Below, piece by piece: positions 17,307 to 24,810 of a DNA stretch of 64,000 nucleotides (position 1 is its first letter; every line of letters begins with the position of its first letter). This DNA is from Acetomicrobium hydrogeniformans (GTDB taxonomy: Bacteria; Synergistota; Synergistia; Synergistales; JAFGMB01): assembly GCA_016841745.1 (NCBI GenBank), contig JAENYO010000005.1, forward strand, positions 22,439 through 86,438, in the 5' to 3' direction. The translations under genes and the position numbers were made by a program. The notes beneath the pieces are model-generated. The model worked only from the letters and a program-made list of their open reading frames with translations. It was not told the origin of the DNA and made no database searches.

Positions 17307-17666
17307 CTATTCCTCCTCCTGTGATAGTTTTCCATGCCTTGCCATGTGACAACGGTGGCATAGGGCCACCAGGTTCTTCTCATCGAATCTTTCTCCACCC
17401 TGAGCCACAGGGACAATGTGATGGATCTCAGTGGCCGGAGTAACCAGCCCCTTCTGTCTGCAATCCTCACAAAGCGGATGTTCCTTCATAAACTTGGCCC
17501 GGACCTTCTTCCACGTGTTCCTGCCATAGAAGGGATCTATATTCCTGGTTCTGTTATGTTCCCGTTTGTACTGTTTCTCATGCTCTCTACAGTAAATAGT
17601 GCCGAGTTCTACCAGACGGTTGCAGCCTGGCCATGCACATGGTTTCAATGGGGCTTTGGTAGTCAT
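17307..17666 (-). CDS. HNH endonuclease, packaging-associated
   Basis: A 119-residue HNH nuclease directly upstream of the terminase genes. The HNH core EIHHIVPVAQGG ... EKNLVALCHRCHMARHG carries the histidines and a CxxC zinc pair; an earlier pair of Cys motifs (CAWPGC, YCREH, LCEDC) probably binds further zinc. In HK97-like phages the terminase-adjacent HNH protein promotes cos cleavage, so this position suggests a cos-type packaging mechanism. ATG at 17666 is preferred over a TTG further upstream. Confidence 0.85.
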   Translation of the reverse strand: MTTKAPLKPCAWPGCNRLVELGTIYCREHEKQYKREHNRTRNIDPFYGRNTWKKVRAKFMKEHPLCEDCRQKGLVTPATEIHHIVPVAQGGERFDEKNLVALCHRCHMARHGKLSQEEE

Positions 17667-17763
17667 CTCTTCATCTTCTTTCCAATAATAAGGAGGAGCG
17701 GCCAAGTTATGACCGCCCCAGCACAGGAGGTGTTTCTATGGATAGAACGAACCGCAGTGGTAG

Positions 17764-18078
17764 CTACGGAAGGATATGCTTTACAGGTTTGCCGAGCTCA
17801 CGGGCCAGAGCTACTTCAGCCTTAACGCCGACAGACTTCTTCCATCCGTCCAGGCACAACACCCAGATTTCGTCTGCCCAGGTTACAAAGGCCTCATCCT
17901 GAGCCTGCCAGAAATCCCAAGTCACAGGCAGTGACAGCATTTTTCCTATGTGATGGGTATGTGATATGGGGCTGAACACAATCAATCCCTGGGAGATCAG
18001 TTCAGCTGCCTTGAGGCTAACCTTGTGAAAGCTTTCCTCTTCCATTCCGGTATAAGGTACAGATAAATAAATCTTCAA
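17764..18078 (-). CDS. Nucleoside 2-deoxyribosyltransferase-like protein (DUF1937/DUF4406 type)
   Basis: A 104-residue protein with MKIYLSVPYTGMEEESF at the start, SPISHTHHIGKML in the middle and WVLCLDGWKKSVGVKAEVALARELGKP at the end. This is the layout of small nucleoside deoxyribosyltransferase-like phage proteins (Rossmann-like, with an acidic residue and a substrate-binding D-G-W-x-x-S-x-G-x-x-x-E motif). A nucleotide-salvage or base-modifying role is inferred. It is the last gene of an early block and ends near the late genes. Confidence 0.75.
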   Translation of the reverse strand: MKIYLSVPYTGMEEESFHKVSLKAAELISQGLIVFSPISHTHHIGKMLSLPVTWDFWQAQDEAFVTWADEIWVLCLDGWKKSVGVKAEVALARELGKPVKHILP

Positions 18079-18104
18079 TGAATAGATATCTCCTTATCTC
18101 AAAT

Positions 18105-18141
18105 AAAAAGGCCTCCGCCGTAATTTCAGCAGAGGCCTTTT
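18105..18141. terminator. Bidirectional terminator
   Basis: AAAAGGCCTC and GAGGCCTTTT pair around a 16-nt loop, with A and T runs on both flanks. It follows the 114-residue gene (minus strand) by 23 nt. Confidence 0.8.
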
Positions 18142-18163
18142 GAATCAAACTTATGATGTATAT

Positions 18164-18508
18164 TTATTCTTCAACTATCTCGATTTGTGCAAATTTCGTT
18201 CCAGAAGCTTTTGGTTTTTTGAATATCCTAACTGTAACTAAGTACTTCTTATCTTCCAACGCAATTTTAGACTTAACTTCCTTATGATCTTCTAGATCTT
18301 TTACTTGAGTAGGCAATATTTCCTTTCCTTTTTTGAAAACTGATCTATTTTTCTTATTAACATTCCAATATAACTGCCGAATTCGTTGTTGATCATCAGC
18401 TCTAAACCAAATTGTGAGGCCTAAGCTTTGAAAAGATGTTATCCCGTACCATGGAAGTTCTGGGAATTCAGGGTCTTCAACGAACTTTAAATCAAATTCG
18501 GTTTCCAT
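18164..18508 (-). CDS. Unknown accessory protein, AT-rich
   Basis: A 114-residue protein starting METEFDLKFVEDPEFPELPWYG, with GAGGAGG 7 nt before the ATG at 18508. It is followed by its own terminator, and the stretch is visibly richer in A and T than the late genes. The C-terminal half (KVKSKIALEDKKYLVTVRIFKKPKASG in part) is basic and beta-rich. No family recognised. An isolated small gene with its own terminator fits a phage moron expressed in the lysogen. Confidence 0.6.
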   Translation of the reverse strand: METEFDLKFVEDPEFPELPWYGITSFQSLGLTIWFRADDQQRIRQLYWNVNKKNRSVFKKGKEILPTQVKDLEDHKEVKSKIALEDKKYLVTVRIFKKPKASGTKFAQIEIVEE

Positions 18509-18611
18509 TACAACTCCTCCTCTCATGTCTATTAACTCATTAACAGGGACAAGTTGTTTTGTCAAATAGATAAAAACCCACGGTAGCATAATACATCTTT
18601 TTAAACCCCTG

Positions 18612-18632
18612 TTTCTGCACATTTTCTGCACA
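18612..18632. repeat. Direct repeat TTTCTGCACA x2 upstream of the recombinase
   Basis: TTTCTGCACA occurs at 18612-18621 and again at 18623-18632, an 11-bp period that puts both copies on the same face of DNA. They lie between the AT-rich accessory gene and the tyrosine recombinase gene. They could be an operator or recombinase arm site; the role is unknown. Confidence 0.45.
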
Positions 18633-18827
18633 TCGTATTTACAGGCCTTGAATTCCTGGAAAAGAGCAGGTAAACCAGAGTAAACGAGTTCGCTTCAACG
18701 GAATAATGACAAACTCGCCAAGAAATTGCACAAAATACCATGGGAACTGAATTGAGATAGTTTTTCTGGACCTGCAAAAGACATGCAAAATAAGACCATT
18801 TAATCTTGTAGTACAGGGACAAAATAC

Positions 18828-19406
18828 ATGAAAACAGTGCAGCCAATCAAGAAAAAAAGCCATATTGAGGCCATAAAAATGGCACTTTACAGGCATAATT
18901 TACGGGATTATGCCATGTTCGTTCTGGGGATCAACTCAGGATTACGGATCTCGGACCTTCTGAATCTCAATGTTGAGGATGTCATTTCTAACACCAAACC
19001 ATTGCTGATGGCTGACCGAATAGTTGTAAAGGAAAAGAAGACGGGCAAAACCAGGGATTTCCCGGTAAACCTTTCTGCAAAAGCAGCCTTGAAGGAACAT
19101 CTTATTCAAGCACATCTTGAAACGGGTTCTCCACTCTTCCCTTCCAGGGAGGAACAGGGAAATAAACCTATCAGCAGAAGTCAGGCATATAACATCATCC
19201 GTCAGGCCACAAAAAATGCCGGCCTGAAACTGCAGGTCGGCACTCACACCATGAGAAAGACTTTCAGTTATCACAAATACAAAAAAGGTGTTGAAATAGA
19301 AACACTATCTAAGCTTCTGAATCACAGCTCCCCTGGTGTTACCATCCGTTACATCGGCATTGAGCAGGAACAGCTTGACCGGATCGTCCTGGAGGACTGC
19401 TTGTAA
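18828..19406 (+). CDS. Small tyrosine recombinase (XerC/D-like catalytic domain)
   Basis: A 192-residue protein that is essentially only the catalytic domain of tyrosine recombinases. The catalytic set is visible: Arg in NSGLRISDLLNL, HxxR in THTMRKTFSYH, His in LNHSSPGVT and Tyr in IRYIG. It lacks the N-terminal arm/core-binding domain of full XerC or phage integrases. AGGGA lies 9 nt before the ATG and a strong terminator follows. It is transcribed against its neighbours. Because a serine integrase closes the prophage, this enzyme is probably not the integrase; dimer resolution or a regulatory role is possible. Confidence 0.85.
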   Translation: MKTVQPIKKKSHIEAIKMALYRHNLRDYAMFVLGINSGLRISDLLNLNVEDVISNTKPLLMADRIVVKEKKTGKTRDFPVNLSAKAALKEHLIQAHLETGSPLFPSREEQGNKPISRSQAYNIIRQATKNAGLKLQVGTHTMRKTFSYHKYKKGVEIETLSKLLNHSSPGVTIRYIGIEQEQLDRIVLEDCL

Positions 19407-19410
19407 AGTA

Positions 19411-19445
19411 AGAGAGGATAGGTTTTCCTATCCTCTCTCTTTTTC
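19411..19445 (+). terminator. Terminator of the tyrosine recombinase gene
   Basis: A perfect 12-bp stem agagaggatagg / cctatcctctct with a TTTT loop, followed by CTTTTTC, starting 5 nt after the stop codon. Confidence 0.93.
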
Positions 19446-19580
19446 TTAGGCTCGTACTAAAAATGCCCAAGAATCATAACCGTAATCATGCGCATCCAGA
19501 ACCTTCTGGGAATTCTTTACCCGTCTGTAACGAGTAAATACCCATCTATATCCTGGGGGTGCCTGTTTTGGCATTCCCAT
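19446..19580 (-). CDS. Unknown 44-residue protein
   Basis: The ATG at 19580 has GGAGG 8 nt upstream. The peptide MGMPKQAPPGYRWVFTRYRR ... DSWAFLVRA is basic and aromatic-rich. Similar tiny 'pgyrwvf...yr.hr.gk...a..yG..aw.f.v' proteins are frequent in Bacillota phages and plasmids without a known function. It lies downstream of the 23-bp inverted repeat at 19623. Confidence 0.6.
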   Translation of the reverse strand: MGMPKQAPPGYRWVFTRYRRVKNSQKVLDAHDYGYDSWAFLVRA

Positions 19581-19622
19581 GAGCAGTACCTCCAGTCTGG
19601 GATGAAGGTTTTGCTTGCATGG

Positions 19623-19645
19623 GTAGTTTACATGATGTAAACTAC
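19623..19645. promoter_or_regulatory. Inverted repeat, candidate operator
   Basis: GTAGTTTACAT and ATGTAAACTAC are exact complements separated by one base. The site is 43 nt upstream of the 44-residue ORF and has the size of a dimeric repressor operator, with no T run that would suggest a terminator. Confidence 0.55.
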
Positions 19646-19701
19646 TGTTAGGTGTAAAATTTATTCCATGCAAGGCGGTACCATCCCAATACCGCAAGTC
19701 G

Positions 19702-19733
19702 AAGGTAGATTGAGTTGCCGCTCAATCTACCTT
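19702..19733 (-). terminator. Hairpin at the end of the ImmA-like gene
   Basis: A 13-bp perfect stem (AAGGTAGATTGAG / CTCAATCTACCTT) with a 6-nt loop that includes the stop codon of the metallopeptidase gene. T-rich sequence follows only on the plus strand, so it may act as an mRNA end-protecting hairpin as well as a terminator. Confidence 0.6.
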
Positions 19734-20254
19734 TTTGCAACGCTTTTCATAACATTTGCTGCCCTTGAAGACACTTTACATTCTTTGACAATCTCCCGTA
19801 CATTCTTACCTTTTACCAAATGGACAGGAATCAGAAGTTCGCCTGCAAAAGTATCCGCTTGCCATTCGCTATCCTCATAAATTTCATGTGTAATAATTCT
19901 ATTCAATTTAATACGAGACAAAACAACATCGGTATGCAATAATAGGTGACCAACTTCATGAGCGATGGTAAATCTGTCTCTTCCCATACCCTCACAAGCT
20001 CCATCATAAACATCTTCTCTAATTCTTATTAGATGTCTGTTAGGAAATGTTTCTCCATGTTGTTCTCCCATTTCTTTTTGGGAAATCACTTCGAATTGAA
20101 AATCATCATAAAGAGTTGGCAAAAAGAACTCTGTGAAATCCACTATGGGAAAGTATGGTTCTGTGTTCAGGTCAATCAGACTCCGAATTTTCCCGGCCAT
20201 TAATCGTATTTTTCCACGACTCAAAGGTTTTACAGGATAGCCTCTAACCGCCAT
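19727..20254 (-). CDS. ImmA/IrrE-family metallopeptidase
   Basis: A 175-residue zinc peptidase with the HExxH motif in FTIAHEVGHLLLH near residue 100 and the downstream EWQADTFAGELLIP glutamate region. Members such as ImmA of ICEBs1 cleave a partner XRE repressor to induce a mobile element. Here the gene starts immediately after the stop of an XRE regulator, the same pairing. The C-terminus (RAANVMKSVAKR) is typical. It probably controls phage or accessory gene expression by cutting the repressor encoded at 20255-20614. Confidence 0.87.
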   Translation of the reverse strand: MAVRGYPVKPLSRGKIRLMAGKIRSLIDLNTEPYFPIVDFTEFFLPTLYDDFQFEVISQKEMGEQHGETFPNRHLIRIREDVYDGACEGMGRDRFTIAHEVGHLLLHTDVVLSRIKLNRIITHEIYEDSEWQADTFAGELLIPVHLVKGKNVREIVKECKVSSRAANVMKSVAKR

Positions 20255-20614
20255 TCATTCTCTCACCTCTTTTAAAATCTCAATAAGTTTTTCCCTTTTC
20301 GCATTATCCAATTTGCTAAAGGTCCGAGCGAAAATAACAGCTAATTCCTTCGTTCCTTGAGTTGCATCTTCCAGGTTCATTCTGATTTCTTTTTTAGAAA
20401 ATACAGCTGCTTCTTCAATCTCTCGACACTGCTCTCCGACAAGATTGAAATGATCACAAACTTTCTGAACTAGCCCCTCAGGAATATTTTTACGACCAGT
20501 TTCAACGGCAGAAAGGAAAGAAGAACTGACGCTAAGAGCTGAAGCTAAATCCTTAAGTCGAATCCCATTATCAATTCGCAACAACTTTACTTTCTTCCCA
20601 AAAGTCGTATACAT
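20255..20614 (-). CDS. XRE-family repressor (ImmR-like)
   Basis: A 119-residue protein with an N-terminal helix-turn-helix (LKDLASALSVSSSFLSAVETGRK, about residues 21-43) and a helical C-terminus (SKLDNAKREKLIEILKEVRE). It is the first gene of an operon with the ImmA-like peptidase. By analogy with ImmR it represses its own and lytic promoters until cleaved. The 48-bp palindrome 47 nt upstream is the obvious candidate binding site. Confidence 0.85.
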   Translation of the reverse strand: MYTTFGKKVKLLRIDNGIRLKDLASALSVSSSFLSAVETGRKNIPEGLVQKVCDHFNLVGEQCREIEEAAVFSKKEIRMNLEDATQGTKELAVIFARTFSKLDNAKREKLIEILKEVRE

Positions 20615-20660
20615 TGCTTATCTCCTCCTATGTCTAAAATAGACAATCACAATTTACCAC

Positions 20661-20708
20661 AATATGGTACATAAATCAACCTCTAGAGGTTGATTTATGT
20701 ACCATATT
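20661..20708. promoter_or_regulatory. 48-bp perfect palindrome
   Basis: The 24 bases starting AATATGGTACATAAATCAAC and ending CCTCT at the centre are followed by their exact reverse complement with no spacer. The centre is TCTAGA. It sits between the ImmR-like gene and the gene ending at 20731, both transcribed leftward. Lack of a loop and a T run argues against a simple terminator; an operator for the XRE regulator, or a cruciform-forming site, is more likely. Confidence 0.85.
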
Positions 20709-20730
20709 AGGAATAATATTATAAAGCAAA

Positions 20731-21309
20731 TCAGTATTTACTCTTCACCATTCCTCCACACAGCCACTGTGCGACCCTTTTTACCAGTATATTGCGTTTA
20801 TTTCCAAAAGCCCGCTGGGAATAGTGAAATATCTCTTCGATATCGCTCCATCTGGGCTTGCGTTTTACAAAGTAATATTTTTCAAGGATCTCCAGGGAGT
20901 CATAATCACAATCTTCTTGGGAATAAAGGATTATCTTCCTGTCGGTGATCTCAATCTCGGCCCCCAGGGTCTCGATAAAAGCAATAAGGGGATCTATCCT
21001 CTTCCTCAGGACTCGGATATCTTCATCCAGATCCTGCATTTCAAGAAACTTCTGGGCAGCAGGGACGGGAGTCTTTCCCCCGTCCACCAAACCCACATTA
21101 TCCTCTCCTGCCTTTGCCAATGGCCCCGTATAAATAGCCATGTCAGCAAGTTCCTTACGCCTTTGAGCCAGCATCCTGGTATGTGAGTGAAGGTTAAAGA
21201 TACAGAACTCAACGTACTGGAAGAGGCAGGAGGGAAGCCCTACCTCAATCTCAGTCTTTACCTGTACTGCCGAACCCGCCCGTACCTCTATGGGACTCTT
21301 CAAGGGCAT
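20731..21309 (-). CDS. Unknown early protein, possible late-transcription activator
   Basis: Up to 192 residues, start uncertain. An ATG at 21309 and a TTG at 21303 (GAGGTGG 6 nt upstream) overlap the end of dut by about 55 nt; an ATG at 21174 would avoid overlap but lacks a ribosome site. The C-terminal half has LDEDIRVLRKRIDPLIAFIE, a coiled-coil-like region, then YDSLEILEKYYFVKRKPRWSD and a basic QRAFGNKRNILVKRVAQWL end that resembles the sigma-like end of ArpU/RinA-type phage regulators. Its place at the end of the early operon fits a late-gene activator, but the family match is weak. Confidence 0.55.
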   Translation of the reverse strand: MPLKSPIEVRAGSAVQVKTEIEVGLPSCLFQYVEFCIFNLHSHTRMLAQRRKELADMAIYTGPLAKAGEDNVGLVDGGKTPVPAAQKFLEMQDLDEDIRVLRKRIDPLIAFIETLGAEIEITDRKIILYSQEDCDYDSLEILEKYYFVKRKPRWSDIEEIFHYSQRAFGNKRNILVKRVAQWLCGGMVKSKY

Positions 21310-21682
21310 CCACCTCTACAAAGCTTGCCTGAACGAAAGGCACTATCACCAGCTGGGCTATTCTCTCCCCTTCCTGGACCTCATAGTCTTCATCACCAAG
21401 GTTATGGAGGGTAACACCTATCTCTCCCCTGTATCCAGAATCCACTACTCCAGGGGCATTCGGGATGGTTATGCCGTGTTTCTTAGCAAGGCCGCTCCTG
21501 GGAACAATAAAGCCCACACAGTTATCCGGAAGCTGGATATGGACACCTGTGGGTATGAATATCCTTTTCCCTGCAGGAATGAGAGCACTAAAGGGGCTGC
21601 GGAGATCCGCGCCGGCATCGTTCTTCCTGGCATAGGTAGGCTTGAGATTTTTGTCTTTAAGTACAACTGGTATGGTGATCAT
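21251..21682 (-). CDS. dut: dUTP diphosphatase
   Basis: A 143-residue trimeric dUTPase converting dUTP to dUMP and diphosphate. Motifs are clear: NDAGADLRSP (motif 1), VPRSGLAKKHGI (2), PGVVDSGYRGEIGVTLHNLG (3, with the catalytic Asp), GERIAQLVIVP (4) and RGTGGFGSTG (5). The ATG overlaps the preceding stop as TAATG. It limits uracil in phage DNA; in some phages dUTPases also regulate mobile elements, for which nothing is seen here. Confidence 0.97.
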   Translation of the reverse strand: MITIPVVLKDKNLKPTYARKNDAGADLRSPFSALIPAGKRIFIPTGVHIQLPDNCVGFIVPRSGLAKKHGITIPNAPGVVDSGYRGEIGVTLHNLGDEDYEVQEGERIAQLVIVPFVQASFVEVDALEESHRGTGGFGSTGKD

Positions 21683-21888
21683 TACTTCGAATCCTCCTTT
21701 ATGCTTAGATCTTCGCCCCAGTCCATGGAAAGGGGTGCAAATTCAGTGATCTTAATTTCAGACGGATCTGATATGGATATGGGAACACTTCCTGCCATGA
21801 TCCCTGAAACATGGGAATCCAAATTGCCCATGCCTTCCAGGATGGCTCTCGTTTCCATGCCCTTAACCGTAATGTGATAAATCTTCAT
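21682..21888 (-). CDS. Unknown 68-residue phage protein
   Basis: MKIYHITVKGMETRAILEGM start, acidic C-terminus (MDWGEDLSIKEDSK). It is translationally coupled to dut by a one-base overlap. No recognised family; likely a small early protein. Confidence 0.6.
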   Translation of the reverse strand: MKIYHITVKGMETRAILEGMGNLDSHVSGIMAGSVPISISDPSEIKITEFAPLSMDWGEDLSIKEDSK

Positions 21889-21975
21889 GAGATATCCTCC
21901 TTCGTCGAGATAGCATCTACAGGGCTACGCTGTTATGTGCAATCACGTACTGATATCCGAATCTTCTACAGAGGC

Positions 21976-22851
21976 TCAGCCCACACCCTCTTTTTCTTCT
22001 ACATGCCCCTCTCTCTGAAGAAGTGTAATCATATCTTCATGCGATACGGCTTTTGAAGAACAGGTCTCTATTCTCCTTAAAGCCTCGGTAACATCTCCAA
22101 CATTCCGGTAGATCCTTATGCACTCTTCTCCGATCTCGGAATTATAAAGATCCTTCTTGAAGAGCATGAGGCTCAGCTTAACCTTGAACTCCTGAAGCGA
22201 ATCTTTTTTGGGAGAAGCAGGAAAATTTATCACTGTGGCCCCCTGTTCTGTTTCTGTTCTGTTCTGGTTACTGTTCTGTTCTGTATTGCAAGCCCCTACC
22301 AAACCCCTTGTAAGCCCCTTCAAATCTTGTTTTTCTGTTTCGAAGCCCCTTATAAGCCCCTTGGAAGAAATGTCATTTTCTACCTCGTTTGTGCCAAGAA
22401 TTCTGGAAAAAGGCCTGTATTTCTCCCAGAATGTGGCCGAAGTTTCAGGCTTGCAGTCCAGGGAAAGCCCTTTTGGAAGAATCCTTATGAGCTCTTCCAT
22501 GTAACGGCTGTATGGAGCAGAAGCTAACTGTTTAAAGGCACCCTTCACCTGGTTGATGTTCCTGAAAGGATTCCTGGAAAGAAAATTCCTTATGAACGTC
22601 ACTTCCTCTTCCTGGTCATAAAAGGCCATTCCTTGCTCCTGAAGTTCGGAGAAAAGCTCGTAGAATGCCTGTGGACTCTCTAGATCCAGATCATGCAGGG
22701 CATACTGAACCGGCAGCTTGAAATAGCCGATCATATTTCCGTGGGGCGACGAGAGCAGGTAGAGAAAAAGCATCTTGCCGCCATCGGACAGTTTCCGGAA
22801 TTTCCTGTCCTGCCAGATGGCCGCAGATATGGCACCATAACGACCGTTCAT
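21976..22851 (-). CDS. Phage replisome organiser / replication initiation protein
   Basis: A 291-residue protein whose N-terminal ~110 residues have the winged-helix start of phage replisome organisers (YGAISAAIWQDRKFRKLSDG, KMLFLYLLSSPHGNMIG). A variable polar linker with repeated KGLIRGFETEKQ / KGLTRGLVGACN and an NSNQNRTETEQG stretch follows, then a helical C-terminal domain. Such proteins bind the phage origin and load helicase. The linker-encoding DNA at ~22,200-22,400, with repeated aagcccctt and ctgttctg runs, may itself contain the origin, as in other phages. It overlaps the upstream gene by ATGA. Confidence 0.75.
   Translation of the reverse strand: MNGRYGAISAAIWQDRKFRKLSDGGKMLFLYLLSSPHGNMIGYFKLPVQYALHDLDLESPQAFYELFSELQEQGMAFYDQEEEVTFIRNFLSRNPFRNINQVKGAFKQLASAPYSRYMEELIRILPKGLSLDCKPETSATFWEKYRPFSRILGTNEVENDISSKGLIRGFETEKQDLKGLTRGLVGACNTEQNSNQNRTETEQGATVINFPASPKKDSLQEFKVKLSLMLFKKDLYNSEIGEECIRIYRNVGDVTEALRRIETCSSKAVSHEDMITLLQREGHVEEKEGVG
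22218..22365. repeat. Short iterons inside the replication gene, candidate phage origin
   Basis: Within the linker-coding part of the replisome organiser gene the plus strand has several ttctgttctg units (22,250-22,285) and several AAGCCCCTT-type units (22,290-22,365). Phage origins are often embedded as iterons in the initiator gene. Presence of the repeats is seen; origin function is inferred. Confidence 0.45.
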
Positions 22852-23177
22852 TTTTCCACCCCCACAAATTCAATGGGTGTTAAGTCCTCAAATCTAGGAG
22901 TCAGCACCCTATACTCCTTTAGATAAAGCTTCCCTGACTTTAGCCATTCCGTGATATACTCCTTGCCCTCTTTCAGGACCATTTCCCAGGCAAAATACTG
23001 ATATGCAAATACTGGATTTCTGCGTTCCCGGACTCGAAAATACCCCTCACACATGGCATCCCATTTACCTGTCCCTGGAGACTTGCGGAGGACAATCCCT
23101 GAAGGTTTACCCTCCACAAAGGCATCTATCCTCAGCTCACCTGATTGCCGGTAAGGCTTCGAAAAGGAGACTTCCAT
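22848..23177 (-). CDS. Unknown 109-residue early phage protein
   Basis: MEVSFSKPYRQSGELRIDAFV start; a basic centre (RKSPGTGKWDAMCEGYFRVRERR) and an aromatic C-terminus. Lies directly upstream of the replisome organiser and overlaps it by four bases (ATGA). Could be a single-strand or accessory replication protein; no family recognised. Confidence 0.6.
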   Translation of the reverse strand: MEVSFSKPYRQSGELRIDAFVEGKPSGIVLRKSPGTGKWDAMCEGYFRVRERRNPVFAYQYFAWEMVLKEGKEYITEWLKSGKLYLKEYRVLTPRFEDLTPIEFVGVEK

Positions 23178-23179
23178 CC

Positions 23180-23443
23180 TTATTCCTCCCGGGAATCAAG
23201 TACCGTGACTGACGGATCGAGTTCCGGGTAAAGAATATGCATCATCTGCCTCATGGCTATCTCCACATGGAACCTGGCAAGCTCCACCTTGTCATGGATA
23301 CTGCCTGTAGTCCGGGATCTCATTTCCATAAGTTTCAGTTCCTTTCTGAGAAAGCTTTCTCTCAGAGCTTCACATTCTTCAAGGATATCTTCATGAGAAT
23401 AAGACTTAATGTTAAGAATATTTTGTATTCCAATTTTATTCAT
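23180..23443 (-). CDS. Unknown 87-residue early phage protein
   Basis: A helical, charged protein (HEDILEECEALRESFLRKEL, DKVELARFHVEIAMRQMMHIL) that may form a helical hairpin. It is 2 nt upstream of the next gene in the early operon. No family recognised. Confidence 0.6.
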   Translation of the reverse strand: MNKIGIQNILNIKSYSHEDILEECEALRESFLRKELKLMEMRSRTTGSIHDKVELARFHVEIAMRQMMHILYPELDPSVTVLDSREE

Positions 23444-23520
23444 AATTTCTCCTTATAATGGGTTTTAGGGGAGACCCCTCCCTTAGAATAAATTTCTCAT
23501 GTGCCCTGTTTCCCCCCGGA

Positions 23521-23787
23521 TCAGGGCACATCCATTAGTGGCACAAGGATCTCCTGCCCCGGATAAATGATCGGGCTGATGCTGTTGATCGCCCGGATCA
23601 CATAAACAACCTTGCGCGGGTCCGCATGTGGAGAGTAGAATTTAGCAATGTTCCATAACGTTTCACCTGGGGCGACGATATGAACGGCTACATCAGATTC
23701 CAGAGCATCCCCATGCGTGCTTGATCCATAGGCGACCCCTGCCAGGATTCCTATGACCAGCACAAGGAACAGTAGCTTATTCATCAT
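23521..23787 (-). CDS. Exported or membrane-anchored LysM protein
   Basis: An 88-residue protein with a hydrophobic N-terminal segment (residues ~4-20, KLLFLVLVIGILAGVAYG) followed by a single LysM domain (VHIVAPGETLWNIAKFYSP ... INSISPIIYPGQEILVPL). The ATG at 23787 has AGGAGG 6 nt upstream. The architecture, a short anchor plus LysM, is that of YneA-type cell-division inhibitors, which are SOS-induced and often lie near LexA-like genes. A role in host-envelope or division control from the lysogeny region is inferred; a superinfection or lysis role is also possible. Confidence 0.8.
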   Translation of the reverse strand: MMNKLLFLVLVIGILAGVAYGSSTHGDALESDVAVHIVAPGETLWNIAKFYSPHADPRKVVYVIRAINSISPIIYPGQEILVPLMDVP

Positions 23788-23832
23788 CGTCGTCCTCCTG
23801 ATTACCAGGCATAACCGCATCGATGAAATCTT

Positions 23833-24033
23833 TCAGTTCTGAACTTCCCCGCATAGTTCCGCCTCCTGTTCTTTCTTCTTGAGCCAATCCCGGTAACCCT
23901 TGGCATTGCGGTAAACCCAGTCTGCAAAGCCTGGAAGATTCATGAGCTCATCTTCAAGAGCTGCAGCATATTCAGGATTGCTTCGGTCAAATCTGCATCG
24001 TTCCCCTATTTCATAAGCCCGTGTTTTTGCCAT
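23833..24033 (-). CDS. Unknown 66-residue phage protein
   Basis: MAKTRAYEIGERCRFDRSNP start, helical, with WVYRNAKGYRDWLKKKEQEAE near the end. It follows the antirepressor gene by 5 nt. No family recognised. Confidence 0.6.
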   Translation of the reverse strand: MAKTRAYEIGERCRFDRSNPEYAAALEDELMNLPGFADWVYRNAKGYRDWLKKKEQEAELCGEVQN

Positions 24034-24038
24034 AAGGT

Positions 24039-24797
24039 TTACCTCTCACCAATAAGGTGCATGTGCTGGTTCTCGAAACCCTTCTTGACTAACAACTTGC
24101 GGATGAAATCCACACCTCTCTGGTAGACAACCGTCTTTATGGTGATGCGTGTCTCTCCCTCTGGAGTTCTCCATTTCTGCTCGATGGTCCTGAAATAGTT
24201 CCTGTCGATGTACTCCTGGTAAGGGATGTTGTCAGACATGAGAACCTTATGATCCCGAAGGAACCTGAACAGGGTGTTCCGGCCTATGTTGCGGAAGTTG
24301 AGGACCTTGGCCACACTGCCAATATCAATGGCTGACTTTGAACCGGTCACTGCATCGAAAAACTCAACCTTAGGTTTCATGCTCTTGTTTTCAATGAGCA
24401 GTTTTTCCTTCTCTTCCTCTGCCTGGATAACCAGCATGGCCAGTTCCTTGCGGGAGATCTCCCTGGAATATGATCCGGTCCTCCGGATAGAAGGGATAAC
24501 GTCTCCAGCGATCCATTTCTGAAAAGGCAAAGCTGAGGGCTTGTCGCTCCTGGCAAGGAAGAAATAAAGCCCCTGCTCGGAAAGACAGAGCATTTCCTGC
24601 TCTCCCCCAGGGGTATCAATCGGTTTGATACCCTTCCATTCCATGGGAACATTTGTGATCAGCTGAGCAATACTGCTGCTCATTGCGTAACCCAAAACAC
24701 CACAGACATCCTTGGCCACCAACCAGGGATTGCACTTATCGTCTACAAAAGTACGGATCTGGTTTTCGTTATATTCAAAGACCTGCAGTTCGTTCAA
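24039..24797 (-). CDS. Phage antirepressor (Bro-N plus KilAC)
   Basis: A 252-residue protein with an N-terminal Bro domain (NPWLVAKDVCGVLGYAMSSSI and the GLYFFLARSDKPSALPFQKW signature, residues ~1-105), a coiled-coil linker (EEEKEKLLIENKSM) and a C-terminal KilAC domain (SIDIGSVAKVLNFRNIGRNTLF-like ... LLVKKGF). These antagonise the lysogenic repressor and promote lytic growth. A TTG at 24797 is chosen as start because AAGGAGG is 8 nt upstream; an ATG nine codons earlier lacks a site. It follows the Cro-like gene in the early leftward operon. Confidence 0.88.
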   Translation of the reverse strand: MNELQVFEYNENQIRTFVDDKCNPWLVAKDVCGVLGYAMSSSIAQLITNVPMEWKGIKPIDTPGGEQEMLCLSEQGLYFFLARSDKPSALPFQKWIAGDVIPSIRRTGSYSREISRKELAMLVIQAEEEKEKLLIENKSMKPKVEFFDAVTGSKSAIDIGSVAKVLNFRNIGRNTLFRFLRDHKVLMSDNIPYQEYIDRNYFRTIEQKWRTPEGETRITIKTVVYQRGVDFIRKLLVKKGFENQHMHLIGER

Positions 24798-24810
24798 TCC
24801 ACAACCCTCC

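Noticed and set aside
16973-17470. A 165-codon version of the protein upstream of terminase
   Set aside because: The extra N-terminal part overlaps the HNH gene out of frame; ATG 17299 has the ribosome site.
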